From Lachnospiraceae bacterium (lineage in GTDB: Bacteria; Bacillota; Clostridia; Lachnospirales; Lachnospiraceae), in assembly GCA_015057025.1 (NCBI GenBank), contig SVFD01000001.1, forward strand, positions 1 to 64,000: DNA of 64,000 nt, read 5' to 3'. The notes under the pieces are model-generated. The model ran no database searches, was not told the DNA's origin, and was given only the letters and a program-made list of their open reading frames with translations. Position 1 is the stretch's first letter. The number at the start of each line of letters is the position of its first letter. Positions 17,024 through 24,920 of the stretch are shown here, piece after piece. A program made the translations under genes and the position numbers.

Positions 17024-18092
17024 AATGAGAAACGGACAGATAGGTGAATTTGAGCGGCATTACGGCACAATTGTAATGTTTCCTTGTAGAAATGATATTT
17101 GGAGAGACGATGCTGTACACATACAAAAGTATATACTGGATTTAGTTTCAATTATTTCGAGATATGAACCAGTATTTCTTTTTTGTAAAAAACAAATAAG
17201 GAAAAAAATAAAGGATATACCTGAAAAAGTCACAATCATAGAGGCCGAATATGATGATATATGGGCAAGAGATGTCGGGCCAACTTTTGTGCGTTATAAT
17301 GGAATGGTTGAATGCATTGATTGGAAGTTTAACGCTTGGGGCGGAAAAAAGGAAGGAGCCTATTTTCCGTGGAATGCTGATGATAATTTTGCTTCGGTAG
17401 TTTCCGATTACTTTGGTGTACCGTGTAATAGAGTTGATATTGTTCTTGAAGGTGGAGGAGTTGTTTCAGATGGAAATGGTACACTTTTCACTACAAGAAG
17501 TGTTTTGCTTAATCGAAATCGTAATCCTTTTAAGAAGAAAGAATTTTTAGAGGAAGAAATATTAAAAGCAACTCATGATAAAAGGATTATTTGGATTGAT
17601 CAGGGACTGGCGTATGATGAAACAAATGGTCATATAGACAATTTAATATCTTTTGTTAATCAAAACGAACTCTGTTTAGCGTGGACGGAAGATAATAAAA
17701 ATCCAAATTATCGTCGTATAAAGAAAGCTTTTGATATCATATCTAGTATAACTAATTGTGATGGAAATAAATACAAAATTCACTTGATTCCTCTTCCGCC
17801 AATACAGTATATGAATGAGAAAGAATCGAGTGGCTTATGGATACATCCAGATGCATTGCCAAGAAATGCTGGAGATGTCTTACCGGCCTCGTATATTAAT
17901 TATTATATAATTAATAATGCGGTTTTAATTCCTGCATTCGGTTGTGACACTGATGAAGTGGTAAAGACCATGTTTGAAAATATATTTCCGGAACGAGATG
18001 TGATTCAAGTATATAGCCGTGAGCCACTATTAGGTGGTGGTGGCATACATTGCTTATTGCATGAAGTTCCATTGATGGAGAATATTAAATGA
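17007..18092 (+). CDS. Agmatine deiminase / bacterial peptidylarginine deiminase-family enzyme
   Basis: A 361-residue guanidine-modifying enzyme of the agmatine deiminase (PAD_porph) family. Catalytic residues are intact: Asp89 in WARDVGPT, EGGG (148-151), His209/Asp211 in DETNGHIDN and nucleophilic Cys349 in GGGGIHC. The family hydrolyses agmatine to N-carbamoylputrescine or acts on peptidyl-arginine. Here there is no putrescine carbamoyltransferase, carbamate kinase or antiporter (the usual agmatine operon). The genes beside it are an SDR and a SET methyltransferase, so a different guanidine substrate, perhaps a protein or peptide, is plausible. The start overlaps the SDR gene and the end overlaps the SET gene by 4 bases. 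Confidence 0.85.
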   Translation: MNAQNKMRNGQIGEFERHYGTIVMFPCRNDIWRDDAVHIQKYILDLVSIISRYEPVFLFCKKQIRKKIKDIPEKVTIIEAEYDDIWARDVGPTFVRYNGMVECIDWKFNAWGGKKEGAYFPWNADDNFASVVSDYFGVPCNRVDIVLEGGGVVSDGNGTLFTTRSVLLNRNRNPFKKKEFLEEEILKATHDKRIIWIDQGLAYDETNGHIDNLISFVNQNELCLAWTEDNKNPNYRRIKKAFDIISSITNCDGNKYKIHLIPLPPIQYMNEKESSGLWIHPDALPRNAGDVLPASYINYYIINNAVLIPAFGCDTDEVVKTMFENIFPERDVIQVYSREPLLGGGGIHCLLHEVPLMENIK

Positions 18093-18619
18093 AATCTATT
18101 ATAAGTAGCAAAGTAGAAGTTCGCAATAGCGTAATTAATAAATGTGGGATGTTCGCAAAAGAAAATATAAAAAAAGGAGAAATTGTCTATATAAAAGGAG
18201 GACATATATTATCTAGAGAAGAGTTATTCTCATCATCTGTCATTAATAGTTATTTGCCGATTTCAGATGACTTTTATATTGGAGCAGTTTTGCCAGAAGA
18301 AGAAGCTTATATTAAATTGTATAATAATCATTCATGTGATCCAAATTGCGGAATGCATGGAGAGATAACATTTGTTGCTATCAAAGATATTAAAGCTGGT
18401 GAAGAACTCACGGTTGATTACGCTTTTATAGACAACGAAGATTATTCTTTTGAGTGTCATTGTGGTAGTCCAATGTGTAGACATACTGTTACAGGATTTG
18501 ATTGGAAAATAAAATCTTTACAAGAGAAGTACTATCCGTATTTTGCACAATATTTAAAGGATAAGATTGATTTACAAAATGGTATTATAAATCCCAGTGG
18601 AGAAGCGCTTGAGGGTTGA
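18089..18619 (+). CDS. SET-domain methyltransferase
   Basis: A 176-residue, nearly minimal SET domain. It shows an N-terminal beta core (SVINKCGMFAKENIKKGEIV), the SAM/knot motif NHSCDPNCGM (around 88-97), GEELTVDYAF (about 110-119) with the catalytic Tyr, and a cysteine cluster CHCGSPMC that fits a post-SET zinc site. SET enzymes methylate protein lysines, most often in eukaryotes; bacterial copies are scattered. It is the last gene of the operon (ATG overlaps the deiminase stop). Together with the radical SAM and deiminase it suggests successive modification of one protein or peptide. Horizontal origin likely. Confidence 0.85.
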   Translation: MKSIISSKVEVRNSVINKCGMFAKENIKKGEIVYIKGGHILSREELFSSSVINSYLPISDDFYIGAVLPEEEAYIKLYNNHSCDPNCGMHGEITFVAIKDIKAGEELTVDYAFIDNEDYSFECHCGSPMCRHTVTGFDWKIKSLQEKYYPYFAQYLKDKIDLQNGIINPSGEALEG

Positions 18620-18676
18620 TAGCTTATTGTAAACAGTGAAGGTAAGAAATGCTGAGAGTATGATTTATGAATAGGT

Positions 18677-19020
18677 AAATGGCCGGAATCAAGCCTCCAA
18701 GTCCCCAAAAGATTTGGAGGTTTGATTCTGCCCATTTTTAGAGGAAAGTAATTTCCGAAACAAACAATCTATGGTACAATATCCTAGAAGTTATCAACGG
18801 ATAAGTGGACCATAGAGAAAGAGCAGAACAAATCACACGCAGGTCAGTCAGACCTGTATCTCAAAAGCAAATCTAATCTTTTTCTATGGCAGGTGCAAAG
18901 TGATGCATCATGCTTTATTTTTGCAGGTCCGATAGGGGACTGTTGCATCATTTTAGAACCCAAACTTGACGAATAAGTCATGGGATGTGCATCTTTATTG
19001 CGCACTCATGGCATGTGGAG
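18677..19020 (+). repeat. Dispersed non-coding repeat, copy A (~344 bp)
   Basis: Nearly identical to 24921-25263. The left end is an imperfect hairpin (18685-18700 with 18714-18729) that can terminate the SET operon. TGGTACAAT at 18772-18780 resembles an extended -10. An outer stem 18810-18821/18878-18889 (12 bp, one mismatch) encloses a hairpin CAGGTC/GACCTG (18840-18845/18851-18856). The right end holds a conserved GGTCCGATAGGGG block and a CATGGGATG...CATGGCATG fold-back. The inner hairpin sequence differs from copy B but pairing is kept. Probably a structured RNA or mobilisation site (oriT-like). Confidence 0.75.
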
Positions 19021-19164
19021 TGTGTAATAATGATGCAGTATTGTGGAAAAGAGAAGAAAAAGTAGGGTTTGACCACAAGATGTTGTGGTTTGAGGGCAAA
19101 AATTAGACCAAAAAATGGCTAGTTTTTGCCCGATTTTTTTGCCCGTTTTTAAAGTGACAACAGG

Positions 19165-19356
19165 ATGAAGCCGACTGACATCTGGACGAATCATCCCAAT
19201 CCGAAATTCTTGCCGATGTGTCATAACGGAGATTCGTGTCATGTGGAAGCTCCAAGAGGAAGCAAGACCGGGACACAGGGATTAAAAAGTGCCAGAGAAA
19301 GAAGTGTGATACCGCAGAAACTGTGTGAGCATATCGTAGACATTTGCGAAGCGTAG
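19165..19356 (+). pseudogene. C-terminal remnant resembling a phage-type DNA cytosine methyltransferase
   Basis: 63 codons beginning MKPTDIWTN, then PMCHNG, CHVEAPRGSKTGTQG and RSVIPQKLCEHIVDIC. From memory this matches the last ~60 residues of phage/mobile-element Dcm-like DNA methylases; the catalytic and SAM motifs are absent. The upstream 120 bases show no continuation in any frame, so it is a truncated fragment next to repeat copy A. Family assignment is moderate. Confidence 0.5.
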
Positions 19357-19374
19357 TAGAGAAGGAGGATGAGA

Positions 19375-19779
19375 GTGGCGAGCGAAGGAAAAGTAAGGAA
19401 GGAATTTTATATTGAGGAAGATTTGCTGGAGCAGGTGGATGGATTACTGAAACAGGCAGATGTGAAATCAAGAAATGAATTTTTGAATCAGGCATTGAAA
19501 TTTCATATCGGCTATCTGACATCAGAGAAAATTGAAAACTATATGCTTTCCACTATCTCCTCAGTGATGAATTCCACAGTGAAGGATAGCGAGAACAGAA
19601 TGGTTTGTGCGATGTATAAGCTGGCAATAGAAACCTCTAAGCTGTCTCATGTGATTGCGTACAGTCATGGAGTGGATGAAGAGGCATTAAAAAAGTTACA
19701 GGCAAAGTATACGGATGAAGTGAAAAGAATTAATGGTGCTGTGAGGTTTGAAGATGCATATCTGTATCAGAATCAATAA
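19375..19779 (+). CDS. Ribbon-helix-helix domain protein
   Basis: GGAGG at 19364-19368 abuts an ATG at 19369 and is correctly spaced for GTG 19375, which I take as the start (134 residues). Residues 5-45 match a ribbon-helix-helix DNA-binding fold (KVRKEFYIEEDLLEQVDGLL, SRNEFLNQALKFHI). The rest is helical. Such proteins accompany relaxases and plasmid-type maintenance genes, and a relaxase fragment lies 2 kb downstream, so it may be an accessory mobilisation or regulatory protein. Confidence 0.75.
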   Translation: MASEGKVRKEFYIEEDLLEQVDGLLKQADVKSRNEFLNQALKFHIGYLTSEKIENYMLSTISSVMNSTVKDSENRMVCAMYKLAIETSKLSHVIAYSHGVDEEALKKLQAKYTDEVKRINGAVRFEDAYLYQNQ

Positions 19780-19836
19780 AAAAGATGCATTATTCTATAA
19801 TATGTACTACAATAAACTGGAAAGGTGGTAGATGGT

Positions 19837-20640
19837 ATGGGATATAAAAAATGCTTAGTTATTTTCATAGATATTTTAGGTAGTCAAGACAGAACTGATT
19901 ATGATGAACTACTCAAGATTAATAGAACATTTCATATGCAGTTGGAAAGAAATCAGATACAGGATAAAGCTGGTACTGTGTATCGAAGAAAAATATATAC
20001 ATTTTCTGATTGTGCATACATAATTTATGATTATAAAGATGGTGTCGACGAAAACAAAAAAGACCTTGGAAACTTAATGAATGTTGCAATGTATAATACA
20101 GAAACAGTAATTAATGCTTTTTTGTCGAATGGATTTATTTGCAGAGGTGGAATTGCTTATGGCGATGTGTATTATGAGGAAGAGAGAAGTTTGTTTTTTG
20201 GATCAGCAATTAATAGAGCATATCAGATAGAAAATAAAGAGGCCATATATCCCCGGATTGTTGTTGATGATTATGTGGCTGAAGAAGTTATAGAATATAA
20301 TAATCGTTTATTGATTACAAACTGGCAGAATGCTGAGATGATAAAGCAGATTAATGGTATGATTGTCAAAAAGGATACTGATGGAAAATATATAATGCAT
20401 TACCTTAATCGAATGCAACAGGGGCATGATTATTTGTTCTTTAAGAATGAACAAGAATTGCTTAATGAACTGATACAAAAGCAAATTAATGAACAAGATG
20501 CTAAATTGACAAAGAATCAAGAGGATAAAAGAGCAAAGTCTATTATTGAGAAATACAAATGGCTCGAAAAATATTTAGGAGAATCAGTACCGATAGAAGA
20601 TAGTGGTATGATTACATGTCAATATGAAATTTGGGGATAG
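19837..20640 (+). CDS. Class III nucleotidyl-cyclase-like protein
   Basis: AAGGTGG at 19822-19828 selects ATG 19837 over the upstream GTG (267 residues). The N-terminal half fits the adenylate/guanylate cyclase fold: FIDILG with Asp12 as first metal ligand, TFSDCAYI with the second Asp, then RGGIAYGDVYY and FGSAINRAYQIE. The metal aspartates are intact. The remaining 100 residues are helical. Similar stand-alone cyclases (PycC) start Pycsar anti-phage systems, but the usual Pycsar effectors (TIR or membrane proteins) are absent here. The neighbour 36 bases downstream is DUF3800. Cyclase activity is inference. Confidence 0.65.
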   Translation: MGYKKCLVIFIDILGSQDRTDYDELLKINRTFHMQLERNQIQDKAGTVYRRKIYTFSDCAYIIYDYKDGVDENKKDLGNLMNVAMYNTETVINAFLSNGFICRGGIAYGDVYYEEERSLFFGSAINRAYQIENKEAIYPRIVVDDYVAEEVIEYNNRLLITNWQNAEMIKQINGMIVKKDTDGKYIMHYLNRMQQGHDYLFFKNEQELLNELIQKQINEQDAKLTKNQEDKRAKSIIEKYKWLEKYLGESVPIEDSGMITCQYEIWG

Positions 20641-20676
20641 TAGATGTCTTGAAGCAAAGAGGAGGGACGAGAGATA

Positions 20677-21771
20677 ATGTTAGCACTTTATTTCGATGAA
20701 AGTGGTAATACAGGAACAAATTATCTTGATGTTAAGCAACCATATTTTGTATATGGTGGTTGGTTAATTGAGAAAGAGAAGGAAAATGAAATATGTGAAA
20801 GTGTAGAGCGTATATTTTGTGGTTCAAGAGCAAAAGAACTTAAATCGAAAAAAGGTCTCAAATATGAAAGAGTAAAAGAATTATTCAACATACTAATATT
20901 TAAATTTAATGCAGTTCCTGTTTTTGGAGTAGCGGATAAAAGGTATATGGTGGCTGCTAAAATAATAGAAACCTTTTTTGACCATTGGTATAATCCCAAT
21001 GTGAATGGATATTTAACATACAGAACAGGGTTAAAAAAGGCGTTGGCAGATAGCGTTTCAAAAGATGACAGTCTTCTAGTTGCATTTAGTAAAATAATAC
21101 ATAATGGAACAATAGAGTTAGAGGAAATGAGAAGTATAAAAGTAGCGCTTTCAAATCATTTCAAAAATGAAAACCTTTTGGATGTTCAGCGTACAATATC
21201 TGATTTATCGGATGAAAATCTACAAGAAATGATAAAAGAATTTGAAGATGTTTCTAAGAATGGCAGTGAAAAAAGATGGCTAACATTGGTCGAACCGATA
21301 TTGATAGATAGGATTTTAAATATCGATATATATGCAAGAATTATTAATAAACAAGTGAATTTATATGTTGATGAACTATGGGGATATCAAAATGTTTTTG
21401 AAGAATTGAGAGATATTCTTAATAAAGAAACGATAATTACAAATGTTAAATTTGTAAAACAGTGCAAGTCAGATGAGAGTTTGCTTATTCAGGCAGCAGA
21501 TTTATTATGTGGATTTGTTTTTAATACATTGATGGAAATTGAAGTGTTAATGAAAAATGAAACTGTTAATACAATATGGCAAGATTTTATTATTATTAAC
21601 GAAACGTTCAAAAAAAATAATATAAAGGTATGGGATTATTATGCACATAGCGATTTTGAATATGAAATTTTAGGTTTAGGAGGGTATGAAGGACCTAAGA
21701 GAAAAGTGGACTGTAATAAAATAATTAGAAGAGATTTTTCTAAAGCACTTAAAGGAGAAATAGATGCCTAA
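20677..21771 (+). CDS. DUF3800-family protein
   Basis: A 364-residue protein with the DUF3800 signature: YFDESGNTG at the N-terminus, LYVDELWG in the middle and SDESLLIQAADLLCGFV at about 265-280. The acidic residues are arranged as in RNase H-like nucleases, so a nuclease role is often proposed for the family but unproven here. Start follows GGAGGGAC. It is cotranscribed with the cyclase-like gene. The 3' end overlaps the relaxase fragment start (ATG 21764), which implies it was captured inside a mobile element. Confidence 0.8.
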   Translation: MLALYFDESGNTGTNYLDVKQPYFVYGGWLIEKEKENEICESVERIFCGSRAKELKSKKGLKYERVKELFNILIFKFNAVPVFGVADKRYMVAAKIIETFFDHWYNPNVNGYLTYRTGLKKALADSVSKDDSLLVAFSKIIHNGTIELEEMRSIKVALSNHFKNENLLDVQRTISDLSDENLQEMIKEFEDVSKNGSEKRWLTLVEPILIDRILNIDIYARIINKQVNLYVDELWGYQNVFEELRDILNKETIITNVKFVKQCKSDESLLIQAADLLCGFVFNTLMEIEVLMKNETVNTIWQDFIIINETFKKNNIKVWDYYAHSDFEYEILGLGGYEGPKRKVDCNKIIRRDFSKALKGEIDA

Positions 21772-21982
21772 GTTAATTTTACGTTGCAACTATCTCAAGA
21801 ATGCCCCTCCTTCACATCTTGCCAATTACATGAATTATATGAGCACCCGTGAAGGTGTGGGTAAGATAGATAACACCTGCGGTTTGCTTCCGGCTACGGT
21901 TAAGCAAAAGGAACTGATAGAAGATATCCTGTCAAAGATAGAAGATGCAGACCGCATGCATGCATCCGCAATTGATTTCTAG
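21764..21982 (+). pseudogene. MobP-type relaxase, N-terminal fragment
   Basis: 72 codons. The first ~64 (MPKLILRCNYLKNAPPSHL, then NYMNYMSTREGV and LPATVKQKELIEDIL) match the N-terminus of MobP3-like relaxases of Clostridia integrative mobilisable elements. The homology stops at DADRMH, where the sequence switches into a TatD-family fragment in another frame, so the catalytic core is mostly lost. Marks a decayed mobilisable element. Confidence 0.75.
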
Positions 21983-22520
21983 CGGCTATGATGATATGAG
22001 ACTGTTTAAAGCATTATTTGAAAGAAGTCACAATATTGGCGAAGTGGGTTTGGACTTTAGTAAAGAATATATTCAGACCAAAGAAACACAAATACATGCA
22101 TTTCGTGATATTGTCAAGCTGTGTGAGCAGTGTGGAGAAAAAGTGGTTTCTGTTCATTCTCTTAAGTCAGCCAATACAGTTATTGAAATTTTGAGAGAAT
22201 ACAAAACACAAAGAAGTAATAAATATATCTTTCATTGGTTTACAGGCACGATACCACAACTGGAAAAAGCAATAGAATTAGGATGCTATTTTTCGATTAA
22301 TTCAAGTATGTTAAAAACAAAATCAGGATTAGAGGTAATAAATGCGGTACCTGTTGACCGCATGTTGTTGGAAACAGATGCACCATTTACATTTAAAGTT
22401 CAGCACATTGAAGAAATAGAAAAAGAGCTAAAGAGACTGGTATTAAAGATATCAGAGATAGTAAAAACGGACATGACAGATGTATTTTACGAAAATTTCA
22501 GAGAAGTGTTTAGGTATTAA
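21945..22520 (+). pseudogene. TatD-family nuclease, N-truncated, QatD-like
   Basis: 191 codons; TatD homology begins at CMHPQLI (from about 21957). It shows GEVGLDFS (first Glu ligand), VVSVHSLKSANTVI (His), FHWFTG (His) and LLETDAPF (Asp). The N-terminal HxH metal-binding strand is missing, so it is inactive as it stands. Sequence style fits QatD of the QatABCD anti-phage system; qatA, qatB and qatC are not in the window. Fused by recombination to the relaxase fragment. Confidence 0.65.
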
Positions 22521-22631
22521 TAGATGCTGAGAAGTAAGCAGGATGAGAAAAGTTACACAATTACTGCCGGAGCATGAAGTTATTGTGGAAAACATAAGTA
22601 ATTATGAATATATCTAATAAGGAAAATTTGG

Positions 22632-22660
22632 TTGAGAAAAAGAAGCAAACGCTGTATACT
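22632..22660 (+). promoter_or_regulatory. Promoter of the MazF-like gene
   Basis: TTGAGA (22632-22637), 17 bases, TATACT (22655-22660), 34 bases before the start codon. Confidence 0.65.
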
Positions 22661-22694
22661 ATTATAAGATAACCGAAGAAAAGGGAGACAGAAG

Positions 22695-23309
22695 ATGCGG
22701 TTTAGTGATATAAAAGTAGGATACATTTATAATGTGATTTTTGATCCGGTCCGAGATTGTGAATTTGATGGTAAGCATTTGGCAGTAGTATTAAAGAGAA
22801 ATACTGATAAAGCAACATTTATTGTTATGCCACTTACGAGTGCACCTAATGGAGTCGGTGTGAATAAAATAAAATTAAGAGCGATGAATAGTTTGCCATC
22901 ATCGTTAAAAACTAATGATACATACGCAGTATACAATCAGGTTAGAACAGTTAATGCTGATAGATTTATTGCTTTAAAAGAAGGCAGTACAGTAAAGGAA
23001 TGTCCGATGGAAAAGTATATTTTCCATAAACTATTATTTTTAGGTCTCCGAGAGATGGTATATAGTATCCCGCAAGATGAAAGGATTGAAATCTTAAAGT
23101 CTGCTTATGAAGCTGAGTTAATCTCAAAGGCAAAAGATATGGCTTATCAAATTGTAAAATTAAGGAAAGAGGAAATTCCCGATAAAAAGCAAATTGATGA
23201 ATTTTTAGTACAGATTAACGAAACAATAAAAGGTGTAACATATTCTTTGGATAAGCAGCTTGTTAAGGATGGCATTGATGCGATTTTTAATGAGGCAAAA
23301 AATTTGTAA
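22695..23309 (+). CDS. MazF/PemK-like toxin-domain protein
   Basis: A 204-residue protein. Residues 1-110 fit a MazF/PemK barrel (VGYIYNVIFDP, GKHLAVVLKRN, FIVMPLTSAPNG, TYAVYNQVRTVNADRF), the fold of mRNA-cleaving toxins. Residues 115-204 are a helical extension not found in minimal MazF. Own promoter, GGGAGA ribosome binding site. No protein antitoxin gene precedes it. Directly downstream is a promoter-driven structured repeat RNA, reminiscent of type III toxin-antitoxin loci (ToxN/CptN are also MazF-like), though in those the RNA normally lies upstream of the toxin. RNase activity and RNA neutralisation are hypotheses. Confidence 0.7.
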   Translation: MRFSDIKVGYIYNVIFDPVRDCEFDGKHLAVVLKRNTDKATFIVMPLTSAPNGVGVNKIKLRAMNSLPSSLKTNDTYAVYNQVRTVNADRFIALKEGSTVKECPMEKYIFHKLLFLGLREMVYSIPQDERIEILKSAYEAELISKAKDMAYQIVKLRKEEIPDKKQIDEFLVQINETIKGVTYSLDKQLVKDGIDAIFNEAKNL

Positions 23310-23315
23310 TTTTTC

Positions 23316-23344
23316 TTGTATCTTTGAAAGGGATATGTTATAAT
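23316..23344 (+). promoter_or_regulatory. Promoter of the repeat RNA
   Basis: TTGTAT (23316-23321), exactly 17 bases, perfect TATAAT (23339-23344). Starts 6 bases after the MazF-like stop codon, so the RNA is an independent transcription unit. Confidence 0.75.
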
Positions 23345-23350
23345 CTAATC

Positions 23351-23491
23351 AAGAAAAGAGCGAGGTGCTCTGCTTAAGAATTTAGGGTATAGACTCCCAA
23401 CTAAGAAGAATAGAGTTAACAGCTCTACAAAAATGATTTTTAGGGTATAGATTCCCAACCAAGAAGAAGCAGGTCGTAAGACCTGCTTTTT
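23351..23491 (+). ncRNA. Structured small RNA with two 30-nt units at 58-nt period
   Basis: Hairpin 1: 23357-23361/23367-23371. Unit 1: 23381-23410. Hairpin 2: 23411-23416/23422-23427. Unit 2: 23439-23468, two differences from unit 1. Final hairpin 23469-23475/23480-23486 followed by TTTTT is a textbook terminator. Each unit has GGG and CCC that can pair over an 8-base loop and ends in AAGAAGAA. No open frame of note. It could be a type III antitoxin-like RNA for the upstream toxin, or an unrelated regulatory RNA. About 140 nt. Confidence 0.7.
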
Positions 23492-23539
23492 GCATAGGAA
23501 CGTAAGATGGAAAACATATACTAAAAGGAGATGCGCAAT

Positions 23540-23782
23540 ATGCCGGAATGGATTTTTTTAATATTTGTTGCCATTCGTGAGGAAGAACAGAAGAGTTCGG
23601 ATGTCACCAAAGAAATCTAGAAATTAGTGAAAGAGAATCCGGCAATTAATGCTAATGAAATAGCAGAGATGCTGAGTGTGAAAGCTGAGGAAGTACGTTA
23701 CCGTATCAAATTGATGAAGAAATTAGGAGAGATTACAAGAAGAGGTGCTACAAAAGCTGGTGAATGGGAAGTAATTAAGTAA
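23540..23782 (+). pseudogene. Winged-helix C-terminal fragment with in-frame amber stop
   Basis: Reading from ATG 23540, 26 codons run to a TAG at 23618-23620, then the same frame continues 53 codons to TAA 23780-23782. The second part is a clear winged helix (LVKENPAINANEIAEMLSV, VRYRIKLMKKLGEITRRG, GEWEVI) of the type ending AlbA_2/Schlafen-like regulators. A single nonsense change plus loss of the N-terminal domains explains it. Confidence 0.65.
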
Positions 23783-23890
23783 AATTGATAAGTGAAACAA
23801 ATGGGATATACATGGTATAGCTGAAAATGTTCTGTTTTTATTTAGATTAATTGGCAATGTTTTGTCTTGGTATATAAGGAGAACAATTTT

Positions 23891-24883
23891 ATGAAACAAA
23901 AGATTTTTTTGCAAGCAGCTCTTGAGGAAATGGGAATTTATTCTTATGACGAGTATCAAGAAAAGATAAAAATATGGGAAGATTTTGAGAATAGAGTATT
24001 TAGAGGTGGACAGGAAAAGATAGATACTTTAAGGGACTTGGTTGTAAATTATTATGAGAGTTATCAGTACAATCAGTTAAGTGGACAGTATATTTCGGTT
24101 AATCCACGAGCGTGTCATAGTGATCTTATTGATAATTATATGTGTTTATTTCCTAAAAGAGCATTGATTGAAACGAGCGCATTATTGTCTTATATTGACA
24201 TGACACCACACAATGGTGAAAGTTATGATTTGCCACCCAATGATTTTATGAAGCAATATTTTCGATTTGAGAGCCTGATACAACATAATATTGCTTTTCT
24301 CTACCCTATAGATACGCATGAAGAAATTAGTAAATTAGACGGTACGATATTTGATTCGGCTTCAATAATACCTTTAAAAAATGTTGCAGATGTATCACAA
24401 AATGGAAACTTAACTAGAATACTTCAACAACCTGATATGTTCTATATGGCATTTCCATGGCTATATAACGCAAGGACAGAGGACTTTATTGAATTATGTG
24501 ATAAATATCCAGTTGAATTTGATTGTCTTGCAAATGCAGTAGAAAAAATTGCAAAAGCAAGTAATGGGCAATCAGATCTACAAACGGATGTATTAAAGGA
24601 GCTAAAAGATGCTTTAATAAATCTTCAAATATCTTTTGAGAAAAAAAAAGCAGTTCTTAAAGCAAAAGGCATTACGACAGTAGTTGGAATTGCTCTTACA
24701 TGTGTTCCATTTGCAGTTTCAAATTATTTTGATAATTTTGACCCTTCAATGCTACAGACAATTTTGGGAAGTGCATCCATTTTAGGAAGTAAGGATATAT
24801 TAGAAGACTTCTTTTCTTTAAAAAAGGAGGGGAATGTTAATCCGTATTGGGTAATTTGGAGATGGAAACAAACATTATTATAA
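23891..24883 (+). CDS. Hypothetical protein with one hydrophobic segment
   Basis: AAGGAGAA before ATG 23891 fixes the start (330 residues), not the TTG 24 bases upstream. Residues 1-225 look soluble and mixed helix, with no motif I recognise. A hydrophobic stretch lies at about residues 265-285 (GITTVVGIALTCVPFAV), preceded by a Lys-rich helix, so the protein may be tail-anchored or membrane-associated. AT-rich and isolated between a pseudogene and repeat copy B, it is probably a mobile cargo gene. Function unknown; a toxin or abortive-infection role would be pure speculation. Confidence 0.65.
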   Translation: MKQKIFLQAALEEMGIYSYDEYQEKIKIWEDFENRVFRGGQEKIDTLRDLVVNYYESYQYNQLSGQYISVNPRACHSDLIDNYMCLFPKRALIETSALLSYIDMTPHNGESYDLPPNDFMKQYFRFESLIQHNIAFLYPIDTHEEISKLDGTIFDSASIIPLKNVADVSQNGNLTRILQQPDMFYMAFPWLYNARTEDFIELCDKYPVEFDCLANAVEKIAKASNGQSDLQTDVLKELKDALINLQISFEKKKAVLKAKGITTVVGIALTCVPFAVSNYFDNFDPSMLQTILGSASILGSKDILEDFFSLKKEGNVNPYWVIWRWKQTLL

Positions 24884-24920
24884 ATTATATTTTACATAGA
24901 TATTAATGTATTAAATTACA

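Noticed and set aside
17007-18092. Standard agmatine deiminase catabolic operon
   Set aside because: No putrescine carbamoyltransferase, carbamate kinase or agmatine/putrescine antiporter nearby; the context is radical SAM, SDR and SET.
21945-22520. Functional QatD defence nuclease
   Set aside because: The N-terminal HxH metal ligands are missing and qatA, qatB and qatC are absent, so it is called a fragment.
22543-22617. 24-codon frame between the TatD fragment and the MazF-like gene
   Set aside because: Poor start context and no similarity recognised; it might be a relic but cannot be supported as a gene or antitoxin.
23351-23491. Possible short CRISPR array
   Set aside because: Only two units, no spacer of uniform length, units themselves fold, and the region ends in a terminator.
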